Numbered from the stretch's first letter, positions 27,776 to 39,193 are shown. The stretch: DNA of 64,000 bases from Rhynchonema sp. JSB1_4 (GCA_030248065.1 JASAMV010006777.1:1-64000), one strand, 5' to 3'. A program made the numbers and translations. Notes: generated by a model not told the origin, from the sequence alone.

Positions 27776-28066
27776 TTATGGTTTCAAGCAGTATCTTTTG
27801 TCATCAAACAAATCAGCTGCACTGGAAAAGAGCTGTTCAGAAAGCACGCTCGTAGGCGGAGCGCTTAGATATTTGGAAGCTAGACGTGCCAGTCGCGGAA
27901 ACTTTGTCTCCTTTGTTGCCCACCATGAAAACATTTCCTCAAACTGAGTCCCTTCGTTCGATGCAACTTTGTGTAACCGTTCAGTTCTAGCTCGACACTC
28001 GCGATTGGTGGTGCTTGCGGTTTCATCACGCTCGGAATCAGCAGCACCTCTTAGGGGCGCGGCCAC
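27776..28066 (-). pseudogene. hAT-family transposase, C-terminal dimerisation domain remnant
   Basis: The frame ends with an FSWWATKETKFPRLARLA segment, then YLSAPPTSVLSEQLFSS and a DDKRYCLKP end. This matches the hAT dimerisation signature (WW-x-FPxLxxLAxxYLxxPxTSVxSExxFS). Only about 60 residues of the domain remain, and the usual C-terminal helix after the LxP motif is cut by a stop. No DDE catalytic region or BED zinc finger is visible upstream, so this fragment cannot be an active transposase. hAT-like non-autonomous ends occur elsewhere (17,697, 19,957, 21,183, 42,525), but no direct link between them is shown. Confidence 0.75.
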
Positions 28067-28178
28067 GCAGACACGGTTGTGGGCCGCGGGTCAGCAATAA
28101 TTATGTCCAATGACAGCCGCGCGTTTGCATGGCCGCACCTGCGGGTCGCGGTTTGCGGGTTACTCGAAACATTTAGCC

Positions 28179-28270
28179 AACACACAAAAATGAACCAATC
28201 AGCGCTGTGCCACGGTACGTCTGCGACGTTGGCTCTACGCTGATGGGTCAATTTTTGTGTGTTGCAGCCA
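28179..28270. repeat. Short inverted repeat beside the minisatellite
   Basis: ACACACAAAAATGAACCAATC at 28,180 is matched in reverse by GGGTCAATTTTTGTGTGT ending near 28,263, with about 45 bp between the arms. It could be a small foldback element or a stable hairpin. Confidence 0.55.
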
Positions 28271-28344
28271 TACATGGCCAGATAGCGGTGCGGTCAGTAC
28301 TTAAGAGCGGTGCGGTCGGTGGAGCGCGATGTGCAACCCCCATT

Positions 28345-29725
28345 TTGGTGGAGCGCCATGTTTTTTTGTGGAGCGCCATGTTTTTTTGTGGAGCGCCATG
28401 TTTTTTTGTGGAGCGCCATGTTTTTTGTGGAGCGCCATGTTTTTTGCGGAGCGCCATGTTTTTTGTGGAGCGCCACGTTTTTTTGCGGAGCGCCATGTTT
28501 TTGCGGAGCGCTTTGTTTTTTGTGGAGCGCCATGTTTTTTGCGGAGCGCCATGTTTTTTGTGGAGCGCCATGTTTTTTGTGGAGCGCCATGTTTTTTGTG
28601 GAGCGCCATGTTTTTTGTGGAGCGCCATGTTTTTTGTGGAGCGCCATGTTTTTTGTGGAGCGCCATGTTTTTTGTGGAGCGCCATGTTTTTTGTGGAGCG
28701 CCATGTTTTTGCGGAGCGCTTTGTTTTTTGTGGAGCGCCATGTTTTTTGCGGAGCGCCATGTTTTTTGTGGAGCGCCATGTTTTTTTGTGGAGCGCCATG
28801 TTTTTGCGGAGCGCTTTGTTTTTTGTGGAGCGCCATGTTCAATCAGACTGTTTTTGTGGAGCGCCATGTTTTTTTGCGGAGCGCCATGTTTTTTTGCGGA
28901 GCGCCATGTTTGTTTGCGGAGCGCCATGTTTTTTGTGGAGCGCCATGTTCAATCAGACTGATTTTGTGGAGCGCCATGTTTTTTTGTGGAGCGCCATGTT
29001 TTTTTGCGGAGCGCCATGTTTTTTTGGGAGCGCCATGTTTGTTTGCGGAGCGCCATGTTTTTTGTGGAGCGCCATGTTCAATCAGACTGATTTTGTGGAG
29101 CGCCATGTTTTTTTGTGGAGCGCCATGTTTTTTTGTGGAGCGCCATGTTTTTTGTGGAGCGCCATGTTTTTTGCGGAGCGCCATGTTTTTTGTGGAGCGC
29201 CATGTTTTTTTGCGGAGCGCCAAGTTCAATCAGACTGTTTTTGTGGAGCGCCATGTATTTGCGGAGCGCCATGTTTTTTTGTGGAGCGCCATGTTTTTTT
29301 GTGGAGCGCCATGTTTTTTGTGGAGCGCCATGTTTCTTGTGGAGCGCCATGTTCTTTTGCGGAGCGCCATGTTTTTTTGTGGAGCGCCATGTTTTTTTGT
29401 GGAGCGCCATGTTCAATCAGACTGTTTTTGTGGAGCGCCATGTTTTTTTGTGGAGCGCCATGTTTGTTTGCGGAGCGCCATGTTTTTTGTGGAGCGCCAT
29501 GTTCAATCAGACTGTTTTTGTGGAGCGCCATGTTCAATCAGACTGTTTTTGTGGAGCGCCATGTTTTTTTGCGGAGCGCCATGTTTGTTTGCGGAGCGCC
29601 ATGTTTTTTGTGGAGCGCCATGTTCAATCAGACTGATTTTGTGGAGCGCCATGTTTTTTTGTGGAGCGCCATGTTTGTTTGCGGAGCGCCATGTTTTTTT
29701 GGGAGCGCCATGTTTTCCGCGCCAA
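28345..29725. repeat. 19-21-bp minisatellite (GGAGCGCCATG + T-run), about 68 units
   Basis: The core TGGAGCGCCATG followed by six or seven T and TG repeats for 1.4 kb. Variants are GCGGAGCG, CTTTG for CATG, TTTGTTTG and GGGAGCG. A second module, TTCAATCAGACTG, is inserted about eight times (for example near 28,839, 28,949, 29,411 and 29,625). Unit lengths vary, and the unit has no stop in any frame, so long open frames (507 and 525 codons on plus, over 180 on minus) run through in every frame. They encode only repeats of VERHVF, WSAMF or CGAPC and are not a gene. Degenerate units (GGAGCGCCAAGTTT) continue to about 29,810. Confidence 0.95.
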
Positions 29726-29729
29726 GTTG

Positions 29730-31518
29730 ACAGGGGAGCGCCAAGTTTAGAGAGGCGCGTCAAGTTTGAGAGTAGCGCCGAGAGGAGCTCCAAGTTTAAG
29801 GAGGAGCTTCAAGTTCGTTCCCTTCGTATTTTAAGTCCATATCATAGGTGCGTGCGCATCGGTTTGTTTCCCAGATTCCCAGACTGACCTGTATCCAAGC
29901 AAACATCAACCCTGATTCGCAACATTGATTTTTTGCTAAACGATGGGGACTGGGAGAATCATTCACGCGTGAAGAAAGAACGTTGGCCTTGCTGAGGCAA
30001 AAAAAGCCGGTAGAGTAAAGCTGGAATTTTAAAATAGGGTGCGCACATACGGAAAGTCACGTACAATGCTTGCTAAGGTTTTGAGGTTTTGAAAAACGGT
30101 TTATCCAGTGCTTTGTCAAGAAGTTTGCACATCATTCAACATGTATAATTTTCCCCCGACGACCACAACACTTGGTAACTGGTAAAAACACGGTGTAGCT
30201 TGCGCGCGACGCGCGCGATTTTTCCACTTGTGAAGGGCGATGGAGTAAAAGTCGTGCAATTTGGTGAGGATGAACCATCTCCCGGAGTCCTAAATCCTAT
30301 GAATGGACGTGGACAGTGCTTCTGAAAACATATATCTCCTGTTTTAGTGATGCAGTAAGCATGTACATATTTGTCTGCCCGAAGTTTTGGACGTGCAATT
30401 AATAAATCTAAAAGCTTTTAAGACTGTGTTTTTACCAGGTGCAATCACATTGGTACGATAAGTGCAGATACCTGAGAGCACATATCCGATAGCACTTTTG
30501 ATGATAGGATCCACATTTCGAAAATAAAATTCGATGCAATAAAAGAGAAAATGTGATTTTTACGTCGAAGATTCTTCTGAAATGGACATTTTGGGTTTTA
30601 GAGACCAGGGCGCACTTTCTATTTCATACAATAAAAACTTACAAATTGTAGCCAAAAGTTACAAGCAATTGTAAATCCACTTTCCACAATAATTTTGTAT
30701 CCAGTTACAATTTTTTTACAATGTTTCGATGAAACGATTTTCTTTCGCTTAGGCAACCATGAAGACGCATGTTTGATAAAATTAGTTTCCAATAAATTGC
30801 TTCTAGAGATGATAAACATTATTTAAAAAATCGGGCCCGGGTAAAATAATGGATAAACAATCAAATTGTGTCGAGTTAGGACGGTCCCACCGGTGTGCAC
30901 CCAGCTACAAATTTTCTCTTTATTACAATGCGAGTTACAAAATTTTCTTTTGTAGCTGGATACAATTGTACTCAGTTACAATTGTAACTTCTTACAATTA
31001 TATCACTCACAATTGTGACTGCGTGAAGTTACTTTTGTACCTGGGTACAAATTGTAGCGTTTTTTGTAAAAACTTACAATTTGTATGAAATAGAAAGTGC
31101 TCCCAGGTGTCAGATAGATTCAATAACCATTTGTTAAACAACTATATTTACCGCAGTTTTGGTTAATAAAGCTCTATGAACAAACGACACTTAAGCCAGG
31201 AGAAATTCAAGGTTCAAAAAATCGAAGAAGTTGAAAATCTTAATCCTTTTGAAAAGTGCACATTCGAATTTGCACCAAAATTACATTAGTGCTTGAACAG
31301 GTATCCTCGTCATTTACTTGGGGCACTTGGTCATTGTCTTTATCGGGCACGGGGCACGAAAGGTGACTTCATTCAAGTTAAAGTGTGTTTATCGCAATGT
31401 GCACCAGAGCGGCACAACCAACGTGCAAACAAAGCAATAAGTCGTTTTACAAGTACGAACCGAAGCTTTTCAGTCATCTACCAATCAATTTCGAATAGGA
31501 ACCTATTGCGAGCTTAAA
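29730..31518. other. Intergenic region 3' of DEG/ENaC gene 1
   Basis: No gene is seen. Positions 29,883-29,965 (GACCTGTATCCAAGCAAAC) and 31,300-31,450 (GTGCACCAGAGCGGCACAA) resemble 38,478-38,560 and 38,800-38,835, which lie downstream of DEG/ENaC gene 2. This points to a shared duplicated flank. A foldback element occupies 30,601-31,111. Confidence 0.5.
30601..31111. mobile_element. Foldback/MITE-like element, ~510 bp
   Basis: The ends are inverted: CACTTTCTATTTCATACAA near 30,613 and its reverse complement ending near 31,100, with the outer bases GACCAGGG and CCAGGTGTC also partly matching. The interior is AT-rich with many short TTACAA and TTGTAA runs, which give extra self-complementarity. 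No open frame is present. Confidence 0.75.
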
Positions 31519-34500
31519 TCACACTGGACCAGGGGGCATACTCCCACTATCACTAAGATTATCGTACAACTTGGACTTGGACGGCTTTCGCTTTTTTGGT
31601 TTTGACTTGGGTTTTTCCTCTTCAGGACCACGTGGTCTGAACGGGCTATGATCATCTGGACGTTTCATCGGAGGACTGGGCGGAGTGATAGCGTCACGGG
31701 GTGCCGACGATGGTTTCTTTGGAGGTGGGGCCTCCACCTCCACGCCCCGTGATCGGAAGGGATTGTGATCATCTGGACGTTTCATCGGAGGACTGGGCGG
31801 AGTGATAGCGTCACGGGGCGCCGACGATGGTTTCTTTGGAGGTGGGGCCTCCACCTCCTCGCCTCGTGATCGGAAGGGATTGTGATCGTCTGGTCGTTGC
31901 ATCGGTGGGCTGGGTGGTGCTGGCTCCGGTGACGGAGACGGCGGAGGTAGTGACTTTTTGGGCGGAGCCTTGGGTTTCGGTCCTCGTGCTCTGAATGGTC
32001 CTTCAGGTTCTGAATCGGGCTCCGGCTCCGGTTCAGGTTTAGGTTTTGGCTTTGGCTTTTTCTTCTTAGGTGGAGGTGGAGGTGGAGGCGGAGGCAGAGG
32101 TTCGGGTTCGGGCTCGGGCTCAGGGCTGGGGCTTGGTGTGGGTGGCTGAAAAGTTTTTTTACCGTAATGCGTTCATAAGTGCAAGATAAACAAATAGTAC
32201 TCTGGCTAACCTTAGGCTTTGGTTTATATCGTCGTGGATTCTCCACCAGCAGACATCGCACACCACAAGTCACGAAAAAGATCAAGGCGATAAATTCGAT
32301 CAGAACAATGAAGCTGCAGCCAACGAACAAGCCCAGCTGACCGCCCATGTCGCAGATCATTTGCACTACCTGCAACAAATATAGTTTCCTGTGACCTGAA
32401 TAAACACGTTTTTAAATTTTTTCACCAACCCCATAGGACCCCGATTGTCCAACCACGTGGTAATTCATTCGTTCTTGATAGACGTCAATGCGAAGTGTAT
32501 TGTGGTTGTACCTGTTCGTTCAAGCCAAAGGTTATTGTTGCACACTTCCCGAACAGTCGGTCTCCTTACCATTCTTGACATCTGTCAGTGTCCGTGTGCG
32601 GTGCGACGGCATCGTCGTAGAAGTCAGAGCTGCTACCAGGAACAAACGGGCCTGAAGGCTGTGTGTATGTACCTTCAGTCCAAGTGGCACCATACTCTGT
32701 GGCATTGTGCTGCCAATGGCGTCTCTTCAACGTGTTGTTGTAGCAGTCGACTGGCTGCAAAAAAAATCAGAATATGTTAATCATGTGAAACAGAACAAGG
32801 CTGGGCACACATACGATGTAGTTGTCCGCCGGCCATCTCGTGATCGAAGACGTTGCCTCGAACGCAATATGAATGCACGGTGGTGGGCATGTGCATTGGT
32901 CTAGCCCGTTGAATGTGTTGTGCATTTCGAATATACATATCACTGAAAATATTTGAGCGCAAGTACATCTGCTGGCCAATGCGACCACAGTTGGAGAACG
33001 GCCGTACTCACTCCACGCTGTTTGCCAAACCAAGCAGATGGAACGTACTTCTGTTTCTGACAACTGTGATATTTGCACCACTCGAGCATGGGGTGCCGCC
33101 AACCGCCGGAGCAGCAAGATTTGGATCATAGCAGCCACACTTTGCGATGATGGCGTCTTGTAGGCATGATTTTAGGCATCCGTCGACGCTGTAGTTGCCT
33201 TTGTAGTAGTGCACATACTGGGCCGTGTCGTTGTCACAATCACCGAACGGAGGATTAAGGCGATCGGTACGCAACTGAACAAAAAACGAGAATCTGCAGT
33301 GGAACTGGGTAACAAACATGCTGGAGATATTTCTCACGATACTGTTTGCTAGTAGTGTAGTTTACAGCTCACGTATTTGTAGCCGAATCCGGTCGTGAAC
33401 CCTGGAGCTGCATTGTATCCTTTGGATTGCAGGAACGGCGTCCCACCCGCTGGATGAATTGCGACACGAAAACCAGTTGCTGGCGATGTTGACGGATAAA
33501 CGTCGTGGTCAGCTCTCAGCAGCAGTTGAAGGCCTAAAAATTACTGAAAGTTGAGGTGTTATAAATTTGCGCTTTAACTGAAGCTTCAAAATCAAGATTT
33601 TACGCACCATACACTGGTCCAGATCGCTCAACTTTATATATACCTTCTGGATTAAACGTGAAGCAGTATCCGTAAGCAGGATGAAAGTATTGGGTCAGTT
33701 GGCTGAAAATGAGTCCAATAATAGCGTTGCCGAAACTAACTAACACGAGCTACTTTAACTAACTCGATCCTGCACATTTTCACGTTATATGTGCACTGCA
33801 TGATGACTTCCTTGGGTTCGAAAGAAAACTCTGAGAAATTCCCCGCTGACTCCATATTGTACATCAGATACTGATTCCACGTATCCACCACGTGCATGAT
33901 GTCGACCTGAAATGGAAAACGTATGAGATTGGAAAGAAACCTGAAGGAGTCGTACCTCTCTATCAGTCGTGGTGTCGTGAATGATACCGTAGTTAGCCAG
34001 GTTTTCCAGCTCTTGCGCCGGTGCCGCGTTGCCATAGCCAGCCGCTCGAGCAATTTCGCTATGAGCGATCTGTGCCAGTAATAAAATTTATGGGACAAGC
34101 GGTGATCACATTTTGAGGATCAAGCTTACGATGTCTTCCAGTTTCATTTCGCCAACATTGCCTGAGCTGTATTGCTGATTTCGACCTTCCAGCTTTCCAA
34201 TGTGAAAAGGACTGAGATTGCACACGGTGACTGATGGAAACTTGACACGCTCGAACTTCAACTAAAAGGAAAGCATTGGTAGATCTTTGTTAGCTGTGAT
34301 TAAAAGCAATTTAGGCCTAAATCAGAATCGAACCTGCAAATTGGTGTCCATTGGAAATGAGAAGAACTTGAGAAATATCATGACCAGGAAATAGATCAAG
34401 AACCCCGCTGCTACCAGTGTGATGATGACCCAAAAGCAACGCCAGATTCGTGACGGGGATGCCCCAATCAAGGGAATGCCACCACAGGAAGTCCACGTGC

Positions 34501-34564
34501 AAAATTCGGCTAGTTTATCAGGCACATTCTCGCACCCCTTGCACAAAATATTCTTCTTGACCAT
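31519..34564 (-). CDS. DEG/ENaC-family sodium channel subunit (tandem copy 1), 760 aa
   Basis: Twelve exons: 34,334-34,564; 34,130-34,261; 33,956-34,069; 33,764-33,906; 33,608-33,702; 33,373-33,533; 33,049-33,274; 32,815-32,942; 32,570-32,754; 32,430-32,511; 32,211-32,369; 31,519-32,145. The sum, 2,283 nt, is in frame. DEG/ENaC subunits form trimeric, amiloride-class Na+ channels with two membrane passes. TM1 is about residues 41-66. FPSVTVCNLSPF (85-96) is the post-TM1 signature. The Cys-rich ectodomain includes CLKSCLQDAII and CGCYDPN. TM2 (about 508-530) has the selectivity-filter GCS at 516-518 after GGQLGLF. At the N-terminus the usual His-Gly is Gly-Gly (SCGG, 26-29). The tail (553-760) is Pro/Glu/Lys-rich, with three copies of an RPDDHxPFRxRG module. 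The start was chosen as the first ATG, shared by all three paralogues. Confidence 0.93.
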
Positions 34565-35248
34565 TATTAAGTGGAGCTGTCTTTCTGTACAAAGTCACGG
34601 TCCCGTAAACGCGGTGAGCGCATTATTTTTTGTGATCAATGTCAGCCAGTAAAGCAAACAAACAATTTTCTGGCAGTGTTCAGTGTCTAAACACAAATTA
34701 TCAGTGCGACTAAAAGTTCCGTGTTTCATTGCATCTTAGTTTTTTCGACACCATGACCACAATTGCTAGCCTGCCAGGTGAGGCGATCCTAATCCGTTAA
34801 AAACCAAATCGATTTGTCCCCCTTGATGTTATAGTGCATGAATAGAGCGATCAGGTGGACGCTACACGTGATTTCGATGCTTTTTATCACTCACGTTTCA
34901 AGTACACAAATTTTGAAGTGTCTGGGATCTGAATTAATGATAACCACAATCATTGTTTAAATACCTCACTGTCTCTCTCAAGGACTACCATCCGCTGTTG
35001 CACGCACACGTAGATCCTGTGTGCTGTTCTTTACCGAGCAGCTGAAACACAAATCTACTTACGCCGTTTCAATTAGAATCGCAAAATTCAATAAACTGTT
35101 TATTTCTTCCGTTTTGAGGCGGGAAGACATTAATTGAGTGGTCAAATCGTGCATGTTGTGTTAGAAGCTCTGAACGTTACAGAAAAACCGAGCAACAGAG
35201 ACATTTTTAACATGACGCGACTCTTGTAGGCGGATTTCCATAAATTTA

Positions 35249-35607
35249 CAGCGAACTTAGGTTGAACACGGAAGCCGAAACGCGTAAATATTCCCGTGTT
35301 TTGTGTTCCTTGAAAAATTATCAAAATCACGGGACACGGGAATAGCGCAGGCATACAAACGGTGCTTTTCGAGTGATGATGACAAAAGCCAGTGCTCTCA
35401 AGTCAAAAGTTTGTGTGTTGACAGGAACAGCAATAATGTTCAAGGAAACATTTCCGCGTTCCGTGGAAATAAAAAATCACGGAACACGGAAACCGGAAAT
35501 ATTTCCGTGCACGGAAATCTTTCCGTGACACGGAAATGAGTGAAATATTTTTGTACGGGAATTATTTCCGTGTTCCGGTTTCCGTGTTTAACCTAAGTCC
35601 GCTCTTA
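35249..35607. mobile_element. MITE of the TAAGGGCG-CTTAGGTT family, copy 1
   Basis: The left end, GCGAACTTAGGTTGAACACGG, is mirrored by CCGTGTTTAACCTAAGTCC then GCTCTTA at the right. The interior is rich in TTTCCGTG and CACGGAAA words that can fold on each other. Related copies are at 36,752-36,937 and 54,921-55,245. Ends starting with TA suggest a TA target site as in Tc1/mariner relatives (inference). Confidence 0.8.
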
Positions 35608-36156
35608 CTGTGCTCATATATTCAAGACGTAAGCAGTCTGGGTTCCTTCCTCAGCGCCTCGCGGCCAAAATGGTCTACAATAATCGGGTCGTTGCAACGG
35701 GTGACTCGGTGGTGGGGCCCAGAAGGGCGTTGTCAGACATACACAACGAGCGGAACCAGTGGAAAACCATGTGTATGGACTAAAAACATACAAATGCTCG
35801 CCTAAAATGCCTTACTGGCAGGGTTGATGCAAAAGCAATGATTGACTAAAAAAATTTAAATATTTTTTGAATGTGTCGGATAGGCTGTTTTCTAATTAAA
35901 ACCACGGGTTTGTTCAGAAAAATCTTTTTGAGAAATAAATTTTGAGATTTTTTGTAATTTGGACTAATTTTCCCAAAATCGCGCCTGCAGTTTGACCGCC
36001 AAAATGACTCATAAACAAGTTGGTGGACCTCAGTTTTTTTGAAATGATAAGTCAGTGCATGCCTCTGCTGCACCATAGTTTATGTTGCAGCCCCGCCATT
36101 CTGCAAGACGATTATAGAGAACTATCACGCGTACATACATACATACAAATACATAT

Positions 36157-36515
36157 AGTACAACCATCAGCTCATGAGACGACTTTTTTAAAGCTTGCTT
36201 GGACAGATTCAAAAAGGCACCGTTTACATGTGTTTTCGCAGACAAAAGAAAGAGATTGGCCGAGGGAGATGATGACAAGCTCCAGCTGGCTGACTTCAAT
36301 TTGTTGCGTGCTTACGCGAACAGCAACGTTGTTCAACACACAAATGTTTTGGGAGTCAATAGTGAATTTACGCACCGAGGTGGAGAGCGTGTTTATTAAA
36401 AAATACGTGCGTTTCTCTTTCTTTCATTTCCGAAATACGTGGAACCGGAATATTATTGGATCCGCACAAGCCAATTTCAAAAATGTCGTCTCATGAGTTC
36501 GTGGTTGGAGCGAAC
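36157..36515. mobile_element. Foldback element with CTCATGAGACGAC ends
   Basis: CTCATGAGACGACTTTTTTA at 36,171 is matched in reverse by AAAAATGTCGTCTCATGAG ending at 36,497. The similarity extends outward through CCATCA/CCACGA. The outer sequence resembles the end of the element at 47,334 (CCATCAGCTCATG), so the two may belong to one family. No coding capacity. Confidence 0.75.
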
Positions 36516-36717
36516 CAGGTTCTGTTGGTGCATCGTCACAATAGGCTCGTTTGTGTACGGTGATATGGTGCCGTCGACCGTGTGCAAGCTTCAGCCTGTT
36601 TTCTCAACAAGAAGCAGCAATCGATCTCACATTGTTCCCTGTATCTTTCGAACACATTCACTTTGGTATTTAGTTTCAAGACGATACACTGCCTACGTGC
36701 TCGATAATTCTGCGCAT

Positions 36718-37213
36718 TATAGTCTGTTGATTATATTTTCGACATAGTGTATAAGGGCGAACTTAGGTTAAATCCGGAACCCGGAATTCGGAAATAATTT
36801 GCACGCAAAAATGTAAAACATTTCTGGGTTCCGGAAATGTATTTCCGGAAAACGCAAGAATTTACATGCAAAAATAATGCGTTTTCCGGAAATATTATCG
36901 GATTCCGATTTCCGGATTCAAGCTGGGCCCGCCCTTAGCCCCATTCAGCGATGTCTGGAGCGGGCTGGGTCGACGCCATTCTACATGAATGTTTCAAGCA
37001 TGGCTAATTCAGGCAAAGACCGATTGAACATTGCTTGCCTCGTGGCGCAAAAACACGTGGCCTGTCATCGCACAACACCAATAATGTTCAATGGCTCTGC
37101 GCCTGAATTAGCAATGCCTGAAACATTCATTTAGAATGGCGTCGACCCAGCCCGCTCCAAACATCGCTGAATGGGGCTTTTACACTATGTCGAAACATAA
37201 TCAACAGACTATA
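36718..37213. mobile_element. Large foldback element, interrupted by a second MITE
   Basis: The outer ends are TATAGTCTGTTGATTAT and its reverse complement ending at 37,213. The arms continue through TCGACATAGTGTA and then an almost perfect 78-bp arm pair containing GGAGCGGGCTGGGTCGACG and GAATGTTTCA. Continuity of the left arm is broken at 36,752-36,937 by a separate element. Removing that insertion makes the two arms line up, which shows the order of events. Confidence 0.88.
36752..36937. mobile_element. MITE of the TAAGGGCG family, copy 2, nested
   Basis: This 186-bp element runs from TAAGGGCGAACTTAGG to GGGCCCGCCCTTA. It is rich in TTTCCGGAA-type words and inserted within the left arm of the larger foldback element. 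The surrounding arm reads GTGTA on one side and GCCCC on the other, matching GTGTAAAAGCCCC in the intact right arm. Confidence 0.85.
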
Positions 37214-37640
37214 GGTCATCGCCGCAGGTGAGATCATGTGCGACATGTTGACAATTGCGATGCCGATCACCATTATCGTTGTCAACTACATGAAACACTC
37301 GTTTCCCTAGCTTGCTGATTTACTTCACTCTCTCAATGTCATTCCGAAAGTTTAATTCAATGAACCATTTATCTTGCTCAATATGTGATGTTACTGACAA
37401 ATCATGATTGTGTTGTGCACAGATTTGTGTCCCACATGTTGTGTTTGCTTTGTAAATGACAGAACTTCACCGTGTGTGGAAAATATTTGCTCATTTTTTA
37501 CCAAGCACATGGTATTTTCCATATTTACAATGAAAAATAAAATTGAGTTTCAATTAGGACGAAAGCTAATGTATGAATAATTTGAAACGGCGTGCCATTC
37601 ATTTTTTACACTAGTTCGAAGTCGTTCATGGCGTTCGCAC

Positions 37641-38368
37641 TATTTGGTCAACGTTCCACGATTCTATCAACCCAACGGTTGTGTTCAGTGCGTATTCATA
37701 GGCGGACAGCTGAAACAGGTTTCAGTTGAAAATAGCTTGTTAAAAGACAAGCCGGGTAAACAATCCTCAATGGCACAACCATAGCACTCAAATCCGGGTC
37801 GGCTTGCATGCCACTGAGCGTGTACGGACTCAAGCTGCAGAATGTTACCGCCGGGAACGGGCTTTCATCTGTTTGCATCTAAAATTACATTGATACTGTT
37901 ATTTATCCCGGTCCATTTTTGACGCTGAAACTAGTGGCGAGGGTTGGTTTCGTTGGGACACTTACCGAAATGTCGACAGAATATTCGTATCGGAGATATC
38001 GAGCCATCGTGTAGTAGAAGAGCAGAATGAACAGAACGACGCACAGCATTAGAGTGCAGATCCTGCATCAGACTGACTTTTACTAAACTCAAAAATGAAG
38101 ATTAAAAACGAAGTTCATACCAAAACGTTGCTACTCGCCAGTCTTCGGATTCTCCCAAATGATTGATACCGTGCATGGTTGTAAGAACGGAATACTCCTT
38201 GAAAATCTTCTTAACCTTCCTGAAAGTGTGGAGATACATGCAGTACACGCGGGCGATTAACTGTTGCCGGACTGCTAACTTTTTCTTGCTGTCAGTTGGC
38301 CTATACCCGTCGTCGCTGTCATCTGCTTTCTGGTCAATTGGACCATCATCGAACTCTGTGTCTGACAT
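37641..38368 (-). pseudogene. DEG/ENaC channel gene, N-terminal fragment only
   Basis: Four exons are readable: 38,121-38,368; 37,966-38,062; 37,780-37,878; and probably 37,641-37,710. The N-terminus (88 residues, acidic then basic) ends with EYSVLTTMHGINHLG, retaining the canonical His-Gly motif. The next exon is TM1 (CTLMLCVVLFILLFYYTM). The third has the post-TM1 signature FPAVTFCSLSPY. The fourth encodes a short helix-like YEYALNTTVGLIESW. Splice phases agree. No ectodomain core, TM2 or tail exon follows before DEG/ENaC gene 1; that space is filled by foldback elements. It is either a truncated pseudogene or a gene whose 3' part was displaced. It is not close to the tandem trio in sequence. 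Confidence 0.72.
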
Positions 38369-39193
38369 GATTTTTACTGTTCAGAAAATAATTACAACTT
38401 CTTGTTTTTCAATTGGCATTGAAAACGAGAATTGTTAAGTTGTTAAGTTTAAGCGCTAAACCTGTCCCTATGTGATTTGACCTGTATCCAAGCAAACAAA
38501 GTTGCGATTGGCAATATCGATTCATTTTGCTCAGCGAACTGGAACCAGCAGAATCATCCATGCATGACAAAATAACTGCATGCCGTTGCTGCGACAAAAT
38601 AGACTGTGGAATACACAATTGAACTTGTAAGAGCATTGTGTTTGGGGCTTGGGAAACAAAGATATCGTTGTCATTTCTTTGTGGCGCTTCGGCACAGACA
38701 GCACGAAAAACAGTTGAAAACAAACATTTTTCTCGTTCTCCAGAACGAAACATGGCTTAGGCGCAATATGTATATGTTTCTTTATTACACTGCATGCTGC
38801 GACGTGCACCAGAACGGCACAATCAACACACAAAAAACACACAAAGACGATCACGGGAAAAAGCTTTTGCATTATCAGTTTTTAAAAAAAGCGTAGAAAC
38901 GACTACTAACATTGAAACAAGTATAACCGTATACTTCTGATGGACTAACTAAAAAAACAAGGATTTACCAGCAATAATTACGTGCATATCAAAAATCCAG
39001 CGTCAGGGCGAACGCTCAATTCGATAAATATATGGTGCAAACCTGTTGCAGCTCTTTGTGCGGGGGTACAAACGTCACGCGGATGGTCTCGAATACCCCG
39101 CGAAACCAAGGCGTAGACAGGCGAAAAAATGTTTTTCCAAGTAAATAGCTAAACACATGTTTTGCAACCCATCAACATCCTCTAGCTAAAAAG
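38369..39193. other. Intergenic region 3' of DEG/ENaC gene 2
   Basis: No gene is seen. Positions 38,478-38,560 and about 38,800-38,835 match the region downstream of DEG/ENaC gene 1, consistent with segmental duplication that included the 3' flank. Confidence 0.5.

Larger units (their letters stand above)
34565..37640. other. Intergenic region packed with foldback elements
   Basis: This region lies between DEG/ENaC gene 1 and the truncated gene. It holds four inverted-repeat elements, listed separately. A 38-codon plus-strand frame near 35,671-35,787 is not recognisable. Upstream regulatory sequence for gene 1 should lie just above 34,564, but I could not identify any motif. Confidence 0.5.

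Noticed and set aside
28207..29887. Open frames of 507 and 525 codons on plus and several over 180 on minus
   Set aside because: They are translations of a stop-free minisatellite unit, open in every frame, with no non-repeat protein content.
31958..32149. Plus-strand Gly/Ser-rich open frame
   Set aside because: It is the antisense shadow of the Pro/Glu-rich tail exon of DEG/ENaC copy 1.
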